A stretch of DNA of 64,000 bases. Origin: Saccharopolyspora dendranthemae (GTDB taxonomy: Bacteria > Actinomycetota > Actinomycetes > Mycobacteriales > Pseudonocardiaceae). Made by a program: the position numbers and the translations under genes. Under the pieces are notes generated by a model. It was not told where the DNA came from and ran no database searches. It saw nothing but the letters and a program-made list of their open reading frames with translations. Location of the stretch: the NCBI RefSeq assembly GCF_007829955.1, contig NZ_VIWX01000006.1, forward strand, positions 186,001-250,000, read 5' to 3'. Of this stretch, positions 9,795-18,055 are shown piece by piece. Each line of letters begins with the position of its first letter. Position 1 is the first letter of the stretch.

Positions 9795-12380
9795 TCACAC
9801 TGCACTGACGCCGAGCTGCACCTGACGCGTTCGCCCATACGTCGTAGTGCGTTGCCGCGCGGTGCGGCCCGCTCGCGATGCGAGCTCGTGCAATTCCTCG
9901 ACGCTGCGCTCCGAACCGTGCTCCGATCCGGCCATCCGGCTGATCGTCTCCTCCATCAACGTGCCGCCGACGTCGTTGGCGCCGCCGTTGAGGACCTCGG
10001 TGGTGCCGGAGTCGCCGAGCTTGACCCACGAGGTCTGCACGTTGTCGATCCGCCCGTGCAGCAGGATCCGGGCCATCGCGTGCACCGCCCGGTTGTCCCG
10101 CTGCGTCGGCCCCGGCCGGGCCAGGCCCGCCAGGTAGATCGGGGCGTTGCGGTGCACGAACGGCAGCGGGACGAACTCGGTGAACCCGGCCTGACCGTGC
10201 TCGCGAGCCCTGTCCTGCACACTGGCCAGCGTGCGCAGGTGCCCCAACCAGTGCTCCGGGTGGTCGACGTGGCCGTACATCATCGTCGACGAGGACGGGA
10301 TGCCCAGCCGGTGCGCGGTGCTGACGACCTCGATCCACTCCGCCGCGGGCAGCTTGCCCTTCGTCAGCACCCAGCGGACCTCGTCGTCGAGGATCTCGGC
10401 CGCCGTGCCCGGGATGCTGCCCAGACCCGCTTCCTTGAGCTCGGCGAGCCAGTCCTCGACGGTCACGCCCGCCTTCGCCGAGGCGCTGACGATCTCCATC
10501 GGGCTGAAGGCGTGGACGTGCATCTCCGGCACCCGCGCCCGCACGGCCCGCACCAGGTCGGCGTACCCCGACACCGGAAGCCTCGGGTCGATGCCGCCCT
10601 GCACGCACACCTCGGTGGCTCCGGCCCGCCACGCCTCGTCGGCGCGATCGGCGACGTCCTCCGGCGAGAGCCGGTAGGCGTCGGCGTCCCGCTCGCGCTG
10701 GGCGAAGGCGCAGAAGCGGCAGCCCACGTAGCAGATGTTGGAGAAGTTGATGTTGCGGTTGACCACGTAGGTGATGTCGTCGCCGACCACCTCACGACGC
10801 AGCCGGTTTGCGATCCCGGCGAGCTCGTCCATCGCCGACCCCTCGCAGGTCATCAACGCCATCGCGACATCGTGGTGCTGCGGATCCAGCAGCACCGCCG
10901 GGTCCGAGTCGGCCAGTCGCAGGCCCTTCTTGACGTCCGCGTCCAGCCGTTGCGGGGCCGCCGCCGAGGGGACCTGGCCGCGCAGCTCGTCCCAGTCGCC
11001 GTAGACGGTGTCGAAGTCGGTGCGCCGGTCCTCCGAGCGGCCCTCGGTGTCGATGCTGCGGTGCAGGTCGGTCCGGCCGATCGACTCGAAGCCGCCGTCG
11101 GGCTCCTGCCACTCCCGCCCGGCGATCTCCGCGTCCGGGTCGGCGAAGCCGTCGGCATCCGAGAGCGCGTCGACGTGCGAGGCCACCCGCAGGTCCAGCC
11201 ACTGCGTGCTGTCCCCGGCCAAGCCCTTGCGCACGTAGCGCGGGTAGGCGGTGAGCCGCTCGCGCAGCTGGAAACCGGCGGTGCCGGTGAGCTCGTCGAG
11301 CTCGGCGACCTGCGGCCACGGGCGTTCGGGGTTCACGTGGTCCGGCGTCACCGGGGAGACGCCGCCCCAGTCGTCGATCCCGGCGCGCAGCATCAGCAGG
11401 TGCTCATCACCCACCAGGTTCGGCGGTGCCTGCACGCTCACGCCCGAGGGCATCAGCAGCCGGGCCACGGCGATGGTCGCGGCGAGCTCGTCCAGGTCGG
11501 CGTCGGGCATCCCGCGCATCGCGGTGTCCGGCTTCGCCCGGAAGTTCTGGACGATGATCTCCTGGATGTGCCCGTACTGGCGCGCGGACTGCCGCAGCTC
11601 CAGCAGCGATTCGGCGCGCTCGGTGCGCGTTTCGCCGATGCCGATGAGGATTCCGCTGGTGAACGGCACCGCGACGCGGCCGGCGTCGGTGAGCACCCGC
11701 TTGCGGACGGCCGGTTCCTTGTCCGGGCTGCCGAAGTGCGGGCCGCCCTTCTCGCTCCAGAGCCGCTCCGAGGTCGTCTCCAGCATCATGCCCATGCTCG
11801 CCGCGACCGGCTTGAGCCTGGTCAGCTCCGACCAGGACAGCACTCCGGGGTTCAGGTGCGGCAGCAGACCGGTCTCCTCCAGCACGGCGATCGCGCAGGA
11901 CCGGACGTAGTCGACCGTGGAGGAGTAGCCGCGCGCTTCGAGCCACTCGCGGGCCGCGGGCCAGCGCTCCTCCGGCCGGTCGCCCAGGGTGAACAGGGCT
12001 TCCTTGCACCCGGCGGCGGCTCCCTGGCGAGCGATCTCCAGAACCTCGTCGCGCTCCAGGAAGGCCGATTCCACCTTGTGCGGGACGGTGGCGAAAGTGC
12101 AGTAGTGGCAACGGTCCCGGCACAGCCTGGTCAGCGGGATGAACACGTTGCGGCTGTAGGTGACGACGCCCGGATGCCCCTCGGCGACCAGGTGCGCGTC
12201 ACGCGCCTTTCCGGCCGCTGTCAGGAGTTTGTCCAGGTCGTCGCCGCGTGCGTGCAGCAGAACCGCGGCTTCGGTGGCGTCGAGCGAGACGCCGTCGGTG
12301 GCGCGGCGCAGAGCGCGCCGCATCGCCGATGAGCTCGGGGTCTGTTCCGGCGGGGTGATGTTCAAATCTGCAACCGACAC
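9795..12380 (-). CDS. fbiC: FO synthase (CofG-CofH fusion), coenzyme F420 biosynthesis
   Basis: Bifunctional radical-SAM enzyme making 7,8-didemethyl-8-hydroxy-5-deazariboflavin (FO), the chromophore of F420, from tyrosine and a ribityl-uracil precursor. The 861-residue length fits the actinobacterial fusion. Two radical-SAM cysteine motifs are visible: CRDRCHYC near residue 88 (CofG half) and CYVGCRFC near 553 (CofH half), each with the downstream glycine-rich segments. Monocistronic in this window; the S8 peptidase gene is divergent. Confidence 0.97.
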   Translation of the reverse strand: MSVADLNITPPEQTPSSSAMRRALRRATDGVSLDATEAAVLLHARGDDLDKLLTAAGKARDAHLVAEGHPGVVTYSRNVFIPLTRLCRDRCHYCTFATVPHKVESAFLERDEVLEIARQGAAAGCKEALFTLGDRPEERWPAAREWLEARGYSSTVDYVRSCAIAVLEETGLLPHLNPGVLSWSELTRLKPVAASMGMMLETTSERLWSEKGGPHFGSPDKEPAVRKRVLTDAGRVAVPFTSGILIGIGETRTERAESLLELRQSARQYGHIQEIIVQNFRAKPDTAMRGMPDADLDELAATIAVARLLMPSGVSVQAPPNLVGDEHLLMLRAGIDDWGGVSPVTPDHVNPERPWPQVAELDELTGTAGFQLRERLTAYPRYVRKGLAGDSTQWLDLRVASHVDALSDADGFADPDAEIAGREWQEPDGGFESIGRTDLHRSIDTEGRSEDRRTDFDTVYGDWDELRGQVPSAAAPQRLDADVKKGLRLADSDPAVLLDPQHHDVAMALMTCEGSAMDELAGIANRLRREVVGDDITYVVNRNINFSNICYVGCRFCAFAQRERDADAYRLSPEDVADRADEAWRAGATEVCVQGGIDPRLPVSGYADLVRAVRARVPEMHVHAFSPMEIVSASAKAGVTVEDWLAELKEAGLGSIPGTAAEILDDEVRWVLTKGKLPAAEWIEVVSTAHRLGIPSSSTMMYGHVDHPEHWLGHLRTLASVQDRAREHGQAGFTEFVPLPFVHRNAPIYLAGLARPGPTQRDNRAVHAMARILLHGRIDNVQTSWVKLGDSGTTEVLNGGANDVGGTLMEETISRMAGSEHGSERSVEELHELASRAGRTARQRTTTYGRTRQVQLGVSAV

Positions 12381-12555
12381 CTGCCGACTCTAAGTCGGCC
12401 CGAAGTTGTTGCCCAGCCGTCATCTGCGTGCCGAGTCCCTCACTTTCGGCTACCGAATTACTCCATTGAGACCTACCGGCTATCCCCGAATCAGGCGCAA
12501 AATCCGGACGAATATCACTGGGTGAACCATTCTTAGTCTCCCTGGGAGGGACAAG

Positions 12556-14049
12556 TTGTCACGCAGAAGTAGGAGAGGCCGTTCGCTGCGGATCGCAGGA
12601 TCGGCCCTCGCCCTGACGCTCCTGTTACCCGCCGGACTGCTGGGCTCGGCGCCGGAAGCACCGGCCGCCTCTGCCGTTCCGCTGCACTTCGTGGTGGTGG
12701 GACCCGTCGGTGACGGGCTCGCGCAGACCGAGGAATCGGTGCGCGCCGTCGGCGGCGCCGTCGTGCAGAGCTGGCCGCAGATCGGCGTCGTCGTCGCCAC
12801 CTCGCCGGACCCGGCCTTCGCCGGAGCGGTCCGCCGGCAGCCGGGCGTGGAGCAGGCGGGAGCGAGCCGCAACCTCGCCGAGCAGCTGCCGCCCGCGGAG
12901 TCAACCCAGCTCGAAACGCTGGAAGGCACCGCGAACGACGCGGCCACCCTCGCCGCCGAGGGCCAGGAGCCGCTGGAAGCCGAGCAGTGGGACCTGCCGC
13001 AGATCAAGGCCGAGAAGGCCCACGCGATCTCGCAGGGCAGCAAGGACACCACCGTCGGCGTGCTGGACTACGGCATCGACCCCACGCACCCCGACCTCGC
13101 GCCGAACCTCGACGTGTCGCGGTCGGTGAGCTGCGTCAACGAGGGCGTCCCGGACCAGAACCAGGAAGCCTGGCAGCCGCAGGACCCGACGCAGGACCAC
13201 GGCACGCACGTCTCGGGCACCATCGCCGCCGCGCGCAACGGCGTCGGCGTCGCCGGTGTGGCCCCGGACGTCACGCTCGCCTCGGTGCGGGTGATCGACG
13301 ACGGCGGGTTCATCTACCCCGAGTACGCCATCTGCGGGTTCATCTGGGCCGCCGAGCACGACTTCGACGTCACCAACAACTCGTACTTCGTCGACCCCTG
13401 GTACCTGTGGTGCGACAGCGACCCGGACCAGAAGGCCGCAGCCGAAGCGGTCCGCCGGGCCGTCGCCTACGCCGAAGGCCACGACGTGGTCAACGTGGTC
13501 TCCGCGGGCAACAGCAACTGGGACCTGTCCCAGCCGATCCACGACACCGACAGCCCGAACAACGGCGGGCCGACCCAGGACCGCCACACCGGACCGGACT
13601 GCCACGTCCTGCCGGGCGAGCTGCCCGGCGTCGTGCCGGTGTCGGCCGTCGGGGTCAACGCGGTCAAGTCGTACTACTCCAACTACGGGCTCGGTTCGAT
13701 CGCCGTGACCGCTCCCGGCGGTGACGCGCGGCAGATCCCGCAGACGCCGTCGGCCAACGGCCGGATCCTCTCCAGCGTTCCCGGCGGAGGCTGGGGCTGG
13801 ATGCAGGGCACCTCCATGGCGGGCCCGCACGCCGCAGGCGTCGCCGCCCTGGTGCGCAGCACCCACCCGGAGTGGACCTCGCAGCAGGTCATCGGCGCGC
13901 TGAGCAACCAGGCGGACCCGCTGCCGTGCCCGAAGGACTACGACGGAGACGGTGACGGCGTCGTGGACGCCGTCTGCGCGGGTGGCCCGACCGGAGCCGG
14001 CTTCTACGGCGCAGGCCTCATCGACGCTCTGGACGCGGTGACGAAGTAG
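12556..14049 (+). CDS. Secreted subtilisin-like serine protease (S8)
   Basis: Extracellular S8 peptidase of 497 residues. A basic, hydrophobic signal peptide is followed by a propeptide-like domain (about 35-125) and the catalytic domain with Asp in VGVLDYGID (about 171), His in DHGTHVSG (about 216) and Ser in GTSMAGPHAAG (about 420). The TTG start is chosen because GGGAGGG lies 5-6 bases before it. Codon 24 (12625-12627) is TTA, rare in such genomes, so translation may depend on the bldA-type tRNA-Leu. A 42-bp palindromic terminator follows. Substrate unknown. Confidence 0.92.
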   Translation: MSRRSRRGRSLRIAGSALALTLLLPAGLLGSAPEAPAASAVPLHFVVVGPVGDGLAQTEESVRAVGGAVVQSWPQIGVVVATSPDPAFAGAVRRQPGVEQAGASRNLAEQLPPAESTQLETLEGTANDAATLAAEGQEPLEAEQWDLPQIKAEKAHAISQGSKDTTVGVLDYGIDPTHPDLAPNLDVSRSVSCVNEGVPDQNQEAWQPQDPTQDHGTHVSGTIAAARNGVGVAGVAPDVTLASVRVIDDGGFIYPEYAICGFIWAAEHDFDVTNNSYFVDPWYLWCDSDPDQKAAAEAVRRAVAYAEGHDVVNVVSAGNSNWDLSQPIHDTDSPNNGGPTQDRHTGPDCHVLPGELPGVVPVSAVGVNAVKSYYSNYGLGSIAVTAPGGDARQIPQTPSANGRILSSVPGGGWGWMQGTSMAGPHAAGVAALVRSTHPEWTSQQVIGALSNQADPLPCPKDYDGDGDGVVDAVCAGGPTGAGFYGAGLIDALDAVTK

Positions 14050-14059
14050 CCCCACCACG

Positions 14060-14101
14060 CGAAAACCGCGGGACTCGTGCGCACGAGTCCCGCGGTTTTC
14101 G
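14060..14101 (+). terminator. Loop-free palindromic terminator of the S8 protease gene
   Basis: A perfect 42-bp palindrome centred between 14080 and 14081 (CGAAAACCGCGGG outward on both sides), 11 bases after the stop codon. The transcript would end in a TTTTC tract at the 3' arm. Confidence 0.85.
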
Positions 14102-14230
14102 TTCTTCCCACCCGGGTGGGGGACGGGATCCGGCTCGCGGGATGCGCTCGGCCGAGGCCGGCGTCGTCTTCGGAGGTGGGAGAGGTGGGTTCCGGTTGCC
14201 CGGTTCCCGTGGCGGCAGGACGCTTCGGGG

Positions 14231-15466
14231 GTGGGAGATTCGGAGAGTTTCGTGATCGTCGGCGCAGGCATGGCCGGCGCGAAGGGCGCCGAGGCGCTGC
14301 GCGACCAGGGGTTCGACGGGCGGATCACGCTGCTGGGCGATGAGTCGCACCGGCCCTACGAGCGACCACCGCTGTCCAAGGAGTACCTGATGGGCAGCGC
14401 CGAGTTCGACGCCGCCTACGTGCACCCCGAGAACTGGTACGCCGACAACCGCGTCGACCTGCGCCTGGACACCAAGGTGCGGCGGATCGACCGCTCGCTG
14501 CGCCACGTCGAACTCACCGACGGGACCCAGCTGGAGTTCGACAAGCTGATGCTGGCCACCGGGGCCCGCCCGCGTTCCATCCCGGTGCCGGGCCACGATG
14601 CCGAGGGCGTTCTCCACCTGCGCCAGGTGGGCGATTCCGACCGCATCAAGCAGGCCCTGGCCGGCATCGAGAACCTGGTGGTGGTCGGCGCGGGCTGGAT
14701 CGGCCTGGAGGTCGCTTCCGCGGCACGTCAGGCCGGGGTCGGCGTGACGGTGGTCGAGACCGCCGAGCTCCCGCTGCTGCGGGTGCTGGGCCGGGAGGTC
14801 GCCGAGGTCTTCGCCGCGCTGCACCGCGACCAGGGCGTGTCGTTCCGCTTCACCACCGCGGTCGACGAGATCCTCGCGCCGTCCGGGAAGGTCACCGGGG
14901 TGAGGCTGACCGACGGCTTGGAGATCGACGCGCAGGCGGTGCTGATCGCGGTCGGCGTCGACCCCGACGTCGACCTGGCCACCGAGTCGAAGCTGCGCGT
15001 CTCCAACGGCGTGCTGGTGGACGCGACGCTGCGCAGCGGCGATCCGAACATCGTCGCCGCGGGCGACGTCGCCAACGCGTTCCACCCGGTGCTGGGCAAG
15101 CAGATCCGCGTCGAGCACTGGGCCAACGCGCTCAACCAGCCCGCGGTCGCGGTGTCCTCGATGCTCGGCGGCGACATCACCTACTCGGAGCTGCCGTACT
15201 TCTTCACCGACCAGTATGACCTGGGCATGGAGTACCTCGGGCACGTCGATCCCGACGAGTACGACGAGGTGCTGTTCCGCGGCAACGTCGAGGCCCGCGA
15301 GTTCATCGCCTTCTGGCTCTCCGAGGGCAAGGTGCTGGCGGGCATGAACGTCAACATCTGGGACGTCACCGACCAGATCAAGACCCTGATCACCTCGGGC
15401 ACCACCGTGGACCGCGAAGCGCTCCAGGACCCGAACGTCCCGCTCAACGAGCACATCGCCCGCTGA
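14231..15466 (+). CDS. FAD-dependent NAD(P)H oxidoreductase, ferredoxin-reductase type
   Basis: A 411-residue pyridine-nucleotide-disulfide-family reductase similar to ferredoxin/putidaredoxin reductases that feed P450 or dioxygenase systems. Seen: N-terminal FAD-binding VGAGMAGAKGAEALR, the RPYERPPLSKEYL segment typical of this group, the second NAD-binding VGAGWIGLE (about 154) and the FAD-ribityl motif AAGDVAN near 277. GTG start with only a weak ribosome-binding site. No P450 or ferredoxin gene lies nearby, so its partner is unknown. Its 3' end overlaps the convergent gene by 23 bases. Confidence 0.88.
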   Translation: MGDSESFVIVGAGMAGAKGAEALRDQGFDGRITLLGDESHRPYERPPLSKEYLMGSAEFDAAYVHPENWYADNRVDLRLDTKVRRIDRSLRHVELTDGTQLEFDKLMLATGARPRSIPVPGHDAEGVLHLRQVGDSDRIKQALAGIENLVVVGAGWIGLEVASAARQAGVGVTVVETAELPLLRVLGREVAEVFAALHRDQGVSFRFTTAVDEILAPSGKVTGVRLTDGLEIDAQAVLIAVGVDPDVDLATESKLRVSNGVLVDATLRSGDPNIVAAGDVANAFHPVLGKQIRVEHWANALNQPAVAVSSMLGGDITYSELPYFFTDQYDLGMEYLGHVDPDEYDEVLFRGNVEAREFIAFWLSEGKVLAGMNVNIWDVTDQIKTLITSGTTVDREALQDPNVPLNEHIAR

Positions 15467-16034
15467 CACCGGGGTCGCGTCCGGTCATGGCGACGATCCG
15501 GTCCAGCAGCGGCGCGTCATCGGCGACGTCGACCGGGGATCCCCACAGCTCCGGCAGCGGTGCGCTGGGGACGAACACCCGCACGTGGGCCCAGCACGCC
15601 CGCAGGGTGTCGTCCGGCAGGTGAAACCGCGCCCCGGTGGCCCGCGCCAGGTCCCAGCCGTGGACGACCACCTCGGTGAGCGCGATGCGGCCCCAGACCT
15701 CGTTCCGCAGCAGAACTCCGCCCGCCGCGGTCTCGCCTTCCCAGGCAGCCGGGGACGACCACGCCCGGGCGAGCTCCAGGACGTGCGAGCGGACGTCGCC
15801 GGGTCCCGGTTTCGCCGAGGCCAGGGCGGTGAATCCCTGCGCGGCCTCGTCGACGTGCGCGACGACCTCGCGGACCGCGTACTCGGAGCACGGGGTCGGC
15901 AGGTCCAGCTGGTCGTCGGTCACGGTGCTCAGCAGGGCGGCGAACTCGTGGCAGGCGGGTGTCAGATCGATAAACGCGAACCTCCTCGAACGGGCTTCTC
16001 CGAGAGGTGGACGAAAAAGGGCCGCCGAACTCAT
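15444..16034 (-). CDS. TIGR03086-family (maleylpyruvate isomerase/DinB-like) protein
   Basis: A 196-residue protein of the actinobacterial TIGR03086 family, related to mycothiol-dependent maleylpyruvate isomerases with a DinB-type four-helix fold. Seen: DLTPACHEFAALL at the start, TPCSEYAVREVVAHV, and the metal-ligand region EVVVHGWDLARATG near residue 130. Most relatives begin directly at the IDLTPA segment, but no start codon occurs there; ATG 16034 is the nearest good one. It is divergent from the DHFR-like gene (42-base gap). Substrate unknown. Confidence 0.82.
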   Translation of the reverse strand: MSSAALFRPPLGEARSRRFAFIDLTPACHEFAALLSTVTDDQLDLPTPCSEYAVREVVAHVDEAAQGFTALASAKPGPGDVRSHVLELARAWSSPAAWEGETAAGGVLLRNEVWGRIALTEVVVHGWDLARATGARFHLPDDTLRACWAHVRVFVPSAPLPELWGSPVDVADDAPLLDRIVAMTGRDPGVSGRCAR

Positions 16035-16076
16035 CGCCGCGCCGCTACAGTCACCGAAGACCACGAGGGGGCCGCT

Positions 16077-16652
16077 TTGCGAAGAATGACGTACATGATC
16101 GCGTCGACGATCGACGGCCGCATCACCGGTCCGGACAACGACAACCCCGACTTCTTCCTGCACGAGGGCGACCACGGCGATTTCCTGCGCGCGGAGTTCC
16201 CGGAAGTGCTGCCCACCCACGTCCGACCGATGTTCGGCCTCGACGGGGTGCCCAACAAGCACTTCGACACGGTGCTGCAGGGACGCGGCAGTTGGGACAT
16301 CGGAATGCGGGAGGGCATCACCAACGCCTACCAGCACCTGCGCAGCATCGTGTTCACCCGGAGCATCGCCGAAAGCCCCGACCCGACTGTGGAGTTCGTG
16401 GCCAACGATCCGCTGGAGCGGGTGCGGGAGCTCAAGCGCGAACCGGGAGCGGGAATCTGGCTGTGCGGCGGCGGGACGCTGGCGACAGCCCTGCGGCCCG
16501 AGATCGACGAACTGATCATCAAGCTGCACCCGGTCGTGGCCGGTGCGGGAATTGCGATGTTCGACGGCGATTTCGCTCCGGAGGAGTTCGCACTCGCGGA
16601 GGCGAAACCGTTCGAGAGCGGCGTCGTGCACCTCACCTACCGGAAGCGCTGA
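16077..16652 (+). CDS. Dihydrofolate reductase-family protein (RibD C-terminal type)
   Basis: A 191-residue NADPH-dependent reductase-like protein of the RibD_C/DHFR superfamily, many members of which have unknown substrates. Seen: YMIASTIDGRITGP at the N-terminus and the glycine-rich cofactor loop IWLCGGGTLATAL near residue 127. I choose TTG 16077, with GAGGGGG 6 bases upstream; ATG 16086 is the alternative (three residues shorter). Not likely a true FolA. Confidence 0.83.
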   Translation: MRRMTYMIASTIDGRITGPDNDNPDFFLHEGDHGDFLRAEFPEVLPTHVRPMFGLDGVPNKHFDTVLQGRGSWDIGMREGITNAYQHLRSIVFTRSIAESPDPTVEFVANDPLERVRELKREPGAGIWLCGGGTLATALRPEIDELIIKLHPVVAGAGIAMFDGDFAPEEFALAEAKPFESGVVHLTYRKR

Positions 16653-16661
16653 AGAAAAGCG

Positions 16662-16691
16662 TTGCGATCACACCGCGTTCCGGTCTAGTTT
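16662..16691 (+). promoter_or_regulatory. Candidate housekeeping promoter for the VOC gene leader
   Basis: TTGCGA (16662-16667), an 18-base spacer and TAGTTT (16686-16691) resemble a sigma-70-type promoter. The expected start site, about 7 bases downstream, falls on the GTG at 16698 that opens a small reading frame. Confidence 0.5.
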
Positions 16692-16697
16692 GATCCG

Positions 16698-16754
16698 GTG
16701 ATTATCGGGACGGCGACAAGCCACGCACGGATTGGCAACCCGGTAGAGCGCTGA
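16698..16754 (+). CDS. Putative leaderless 18-residue leader peptide
   Basis: GTG 16698 opens an 18-codon frame (VIIGTATSHARIGNPVER) ending at TGA 16752-16754, inside the loop of the first downstream hairpin. If the promoter just upstream is real, translation would begin at the 5' end of the RNA, as for many actinobacterial leader peptides. No marked run of one amino acid points to a particular attenuation signal. Confidence 0.35.
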   Translation: MIIGTATSHARIGNPVER

Positions 16755-16800
16755 CCGCTCTGCGGGCCTCGCGCCCGTCCCCCTCTCATTCGAGAGGGGG
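16739..16800 (+). promoter_or_regulatory. Two-hairpin structured leader upstream of the VOC gene
   Basis: Hairpin 1: CCCG (16739-16742) with CGGG (16763-16766) enclosing AGAGCG (16745-16750) with CGCTCT (16756-16761). Hairpin 2: a perfect 9-bp stem, CCCCCTCTC (16779-16787) with GAGAGGGGG (16792-16800), 4-base loop. The VOC start codon is about 105 bases further on. It could be an attenuator or an unassigned riboregulator; it does not match a riboswitch class I can name. Confidence 0.5.
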
Positions 16801-16905
16801 TGATCTCCTCCTACCCGTCTGAGGACGGCGGACGAGCGCGCCAACACCACTTCCACCGCCGCGCTCTCCCACGACCAGCACCACAGTCCGCAGAGGAGAG
16901 ATCAT

Positions 16906-17283
16906 TTGAGCATCACGTTCAACCACACCATCATCGCGTCCAAGGACCGCGAGGAATCCGCGCGGTTCTACCGGGAGCTGCTCGAGGTGGCGGAGGCTCC
17001 GTCCTGGGGCGTTTTCACCAACACTCAGCTCGACGACGGGGTTCTGCTGCAATTCGCCGAACCTCCGGTGGACGAGATCCAGATGCAGCACTACGCCTTC
17101 CTGGTCGACGACGAGCTGTTCGACCGGGCCTACGCCCGAATCCAGGAGTGGAAGGTCGACCACTGGGCCGGCCCCCGCGGCGACGGACCAGGGACGATCA
17201 ACCACAACCACGGCGGCCGCGGCGTGTACTTCAAGGACCCGTCCGGCCACGGATTGGAAATCATCACATCGCCGTACTTCTGA
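16906..17283 (+). CDS. VOC-superfamily (glyoxalase/dioxygenase-like) protein
   Basis: A 125-residue metalloprotein of the vicinal-oxygen-chelate fold. Seen: FNHTIIASKDREESARFYRELL at the start with the first metal His, a central MQHYAFLVDD, and the C-terminal GRGVYFKDPSGHGLEIIT with the conserved Glu and His. TTG start preceded by AGGAGAGA. It follows an unusual leader of about 200 bases with two hairpins and a possible leader peptide, so it is probably controlled after transcription initiation. Substrate unknown; drug-binding or isomerase roles are both possible. Confidence 0.85.
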   Translation: MSITFNHTIIASKDREESARFYRELLEVAEAPSWGVFTNTQLDDGVLLQFAEPPVDEIQMQHYAFLVDDELFDRAYARIQEWKVDHWAGPRGDGPGTINHNHGGRGVYFKDPSGHGLEIITSPYF

Positions 17284-17520
17284 TGTAATCGCGAAGGCCT
17301 TTCCGCGATGAAGGGCGCTTTTCAGCGAAACGGGTGAAGCCGGTACTCCGTTCCCTGATCGTGATCGGGGTGCCGGCTTCGGCCATCGGGCGGAGGCCTT
17401 CGCGGACCGCGTTCCTCGGCGAACTCGACCGCTTTCCGCACGGCGACCCCGAACTCGTCCCAGCGCCCTTAGATGTTGCGGAGGAGGATCGGTCCTTCAT
17501 CGGGTTTCACCACGCGCCGA

Positions 17521-17548
17521 GTCCTCGACTCAATTCGGAGTCGAGGAC
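17521..17548. terminator. Hairpin terminator between the VOC gene and the xthA fragment
   Basis: An 11-bp perfect stem, GTCCTCGACTC (17521-17531) and GAGTCGAGGAC (17538-17548), with a 6-base loop. The 237 bases between the VOC stop and this hairpin show only short, frame-broken coding-like stretches. Confidence 0.65.
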
Positions 17549-17549
17549 G

Positions 17550-17684
17550 CTGATCAGAGGTCGTAGGTGACGGTCACCGGGGCGTGGTCGGACCAGCGCT
17601 GGTCGTAGCTGGGCGCGCGTTCGACGACGGCCTCGGTGGCTCGCCCAGCGAGCCCGGGCGTGGCGACCTGGTAGTCGATCCTCC
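17550..17684. repeat. 135-bp direct repeat, left copy (xthA 3' end)
   Basis: Matches 20184-20318 with three differences in 135 bases. The homology starts at CTGATCAGA and stops abruptly after GATCCTCC. The repeats bracket the low-GC cassette 17685-20183. Confidence 0.93.
17554..17684 (-). pseudogene. Truncated 3' fragment of exodeoxyribonuclease III gene
   Basis: On the minus strand this encodes only the last 43 or so residues of an XthA protein, including the catalytic SDHAPV region, with its own stop codon. Two of the three differences from the intact gene are synonymous and the third swaps the final Phe for Leu. That pattern suggests this copy comes from a once-functional homologue rather than from simple decay. 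Confidence 0.88.
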
Positions 17685-17707
17685 TAGGCATACCAAACAC
17701 CGAAAGG

Positions 17708-18055
17708 CTAGGCAGACCCGATCAAGTAGGTTGTTAGCGAGACAGCCAACATGATTCCGGTCAAACCGAGCAGGACCCACTTGGCGCGGCGAAGCCATCC
17801 AGCGATAGAGGCTAGAACGATGACCATTCCGACTGCCCACGGGATGATCCAGAAGCCGAAGAAGGCTTGGATGAGATCCTTGTTGGTCACTCCTGGGCCG
17901 GAATCCTGGCTATCGAATCCCGTGAGAGAAGCGCCGAGATAAGGGAACCAAGCGACCAAACTTGCGATCATGATGAACCCGCCGACCACGATTCCGACGA
18001 TGCGGTGCGGTTTGGCGTTAATGCCGTTCTCGGCAGGGTTGTGCGGCATCGTCAA
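17708..18055 (-). CDS. Small membrane protein, possible immunity partner
   Basis: A 115-residue protein with three strong hydrophobic segments (about 20-42, 66-86 and 92-112) and a polar loop after the first. Its start codon overlaps the stop of the upstream DUF1023 gene (ATGA), so the two are translated together. I do not recognise a family. In polymorphic-toxin layouts the gene coupled behind the effector is often its immunity protein, which is only an inference here. Base composition is lower in GC than the core genes. Confidence 0.75.
   Translation of the reverse strand: MTMPHNPAENGINAKPHRIVGIVVGGFIMIASLVAWFPYLGASLTGFDSQDSGPGVTNKDLIQAFFGFWIIPWAVGMVIVLASIAGWLRRAKWVLLGLTGIMLAVSLTTYLIGSA

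Noticed and set aside
9852..12332. 826-codon open frame opposite fbiC
   Set aside because: Antisense shadow; FbiC motifs and codon bias are on the minus strand.
14231..15466. Cytochrome P450 electron-transfer cluster
   Set aside because: The reductase has no P450 or ferredoxin gene beside it in this window.
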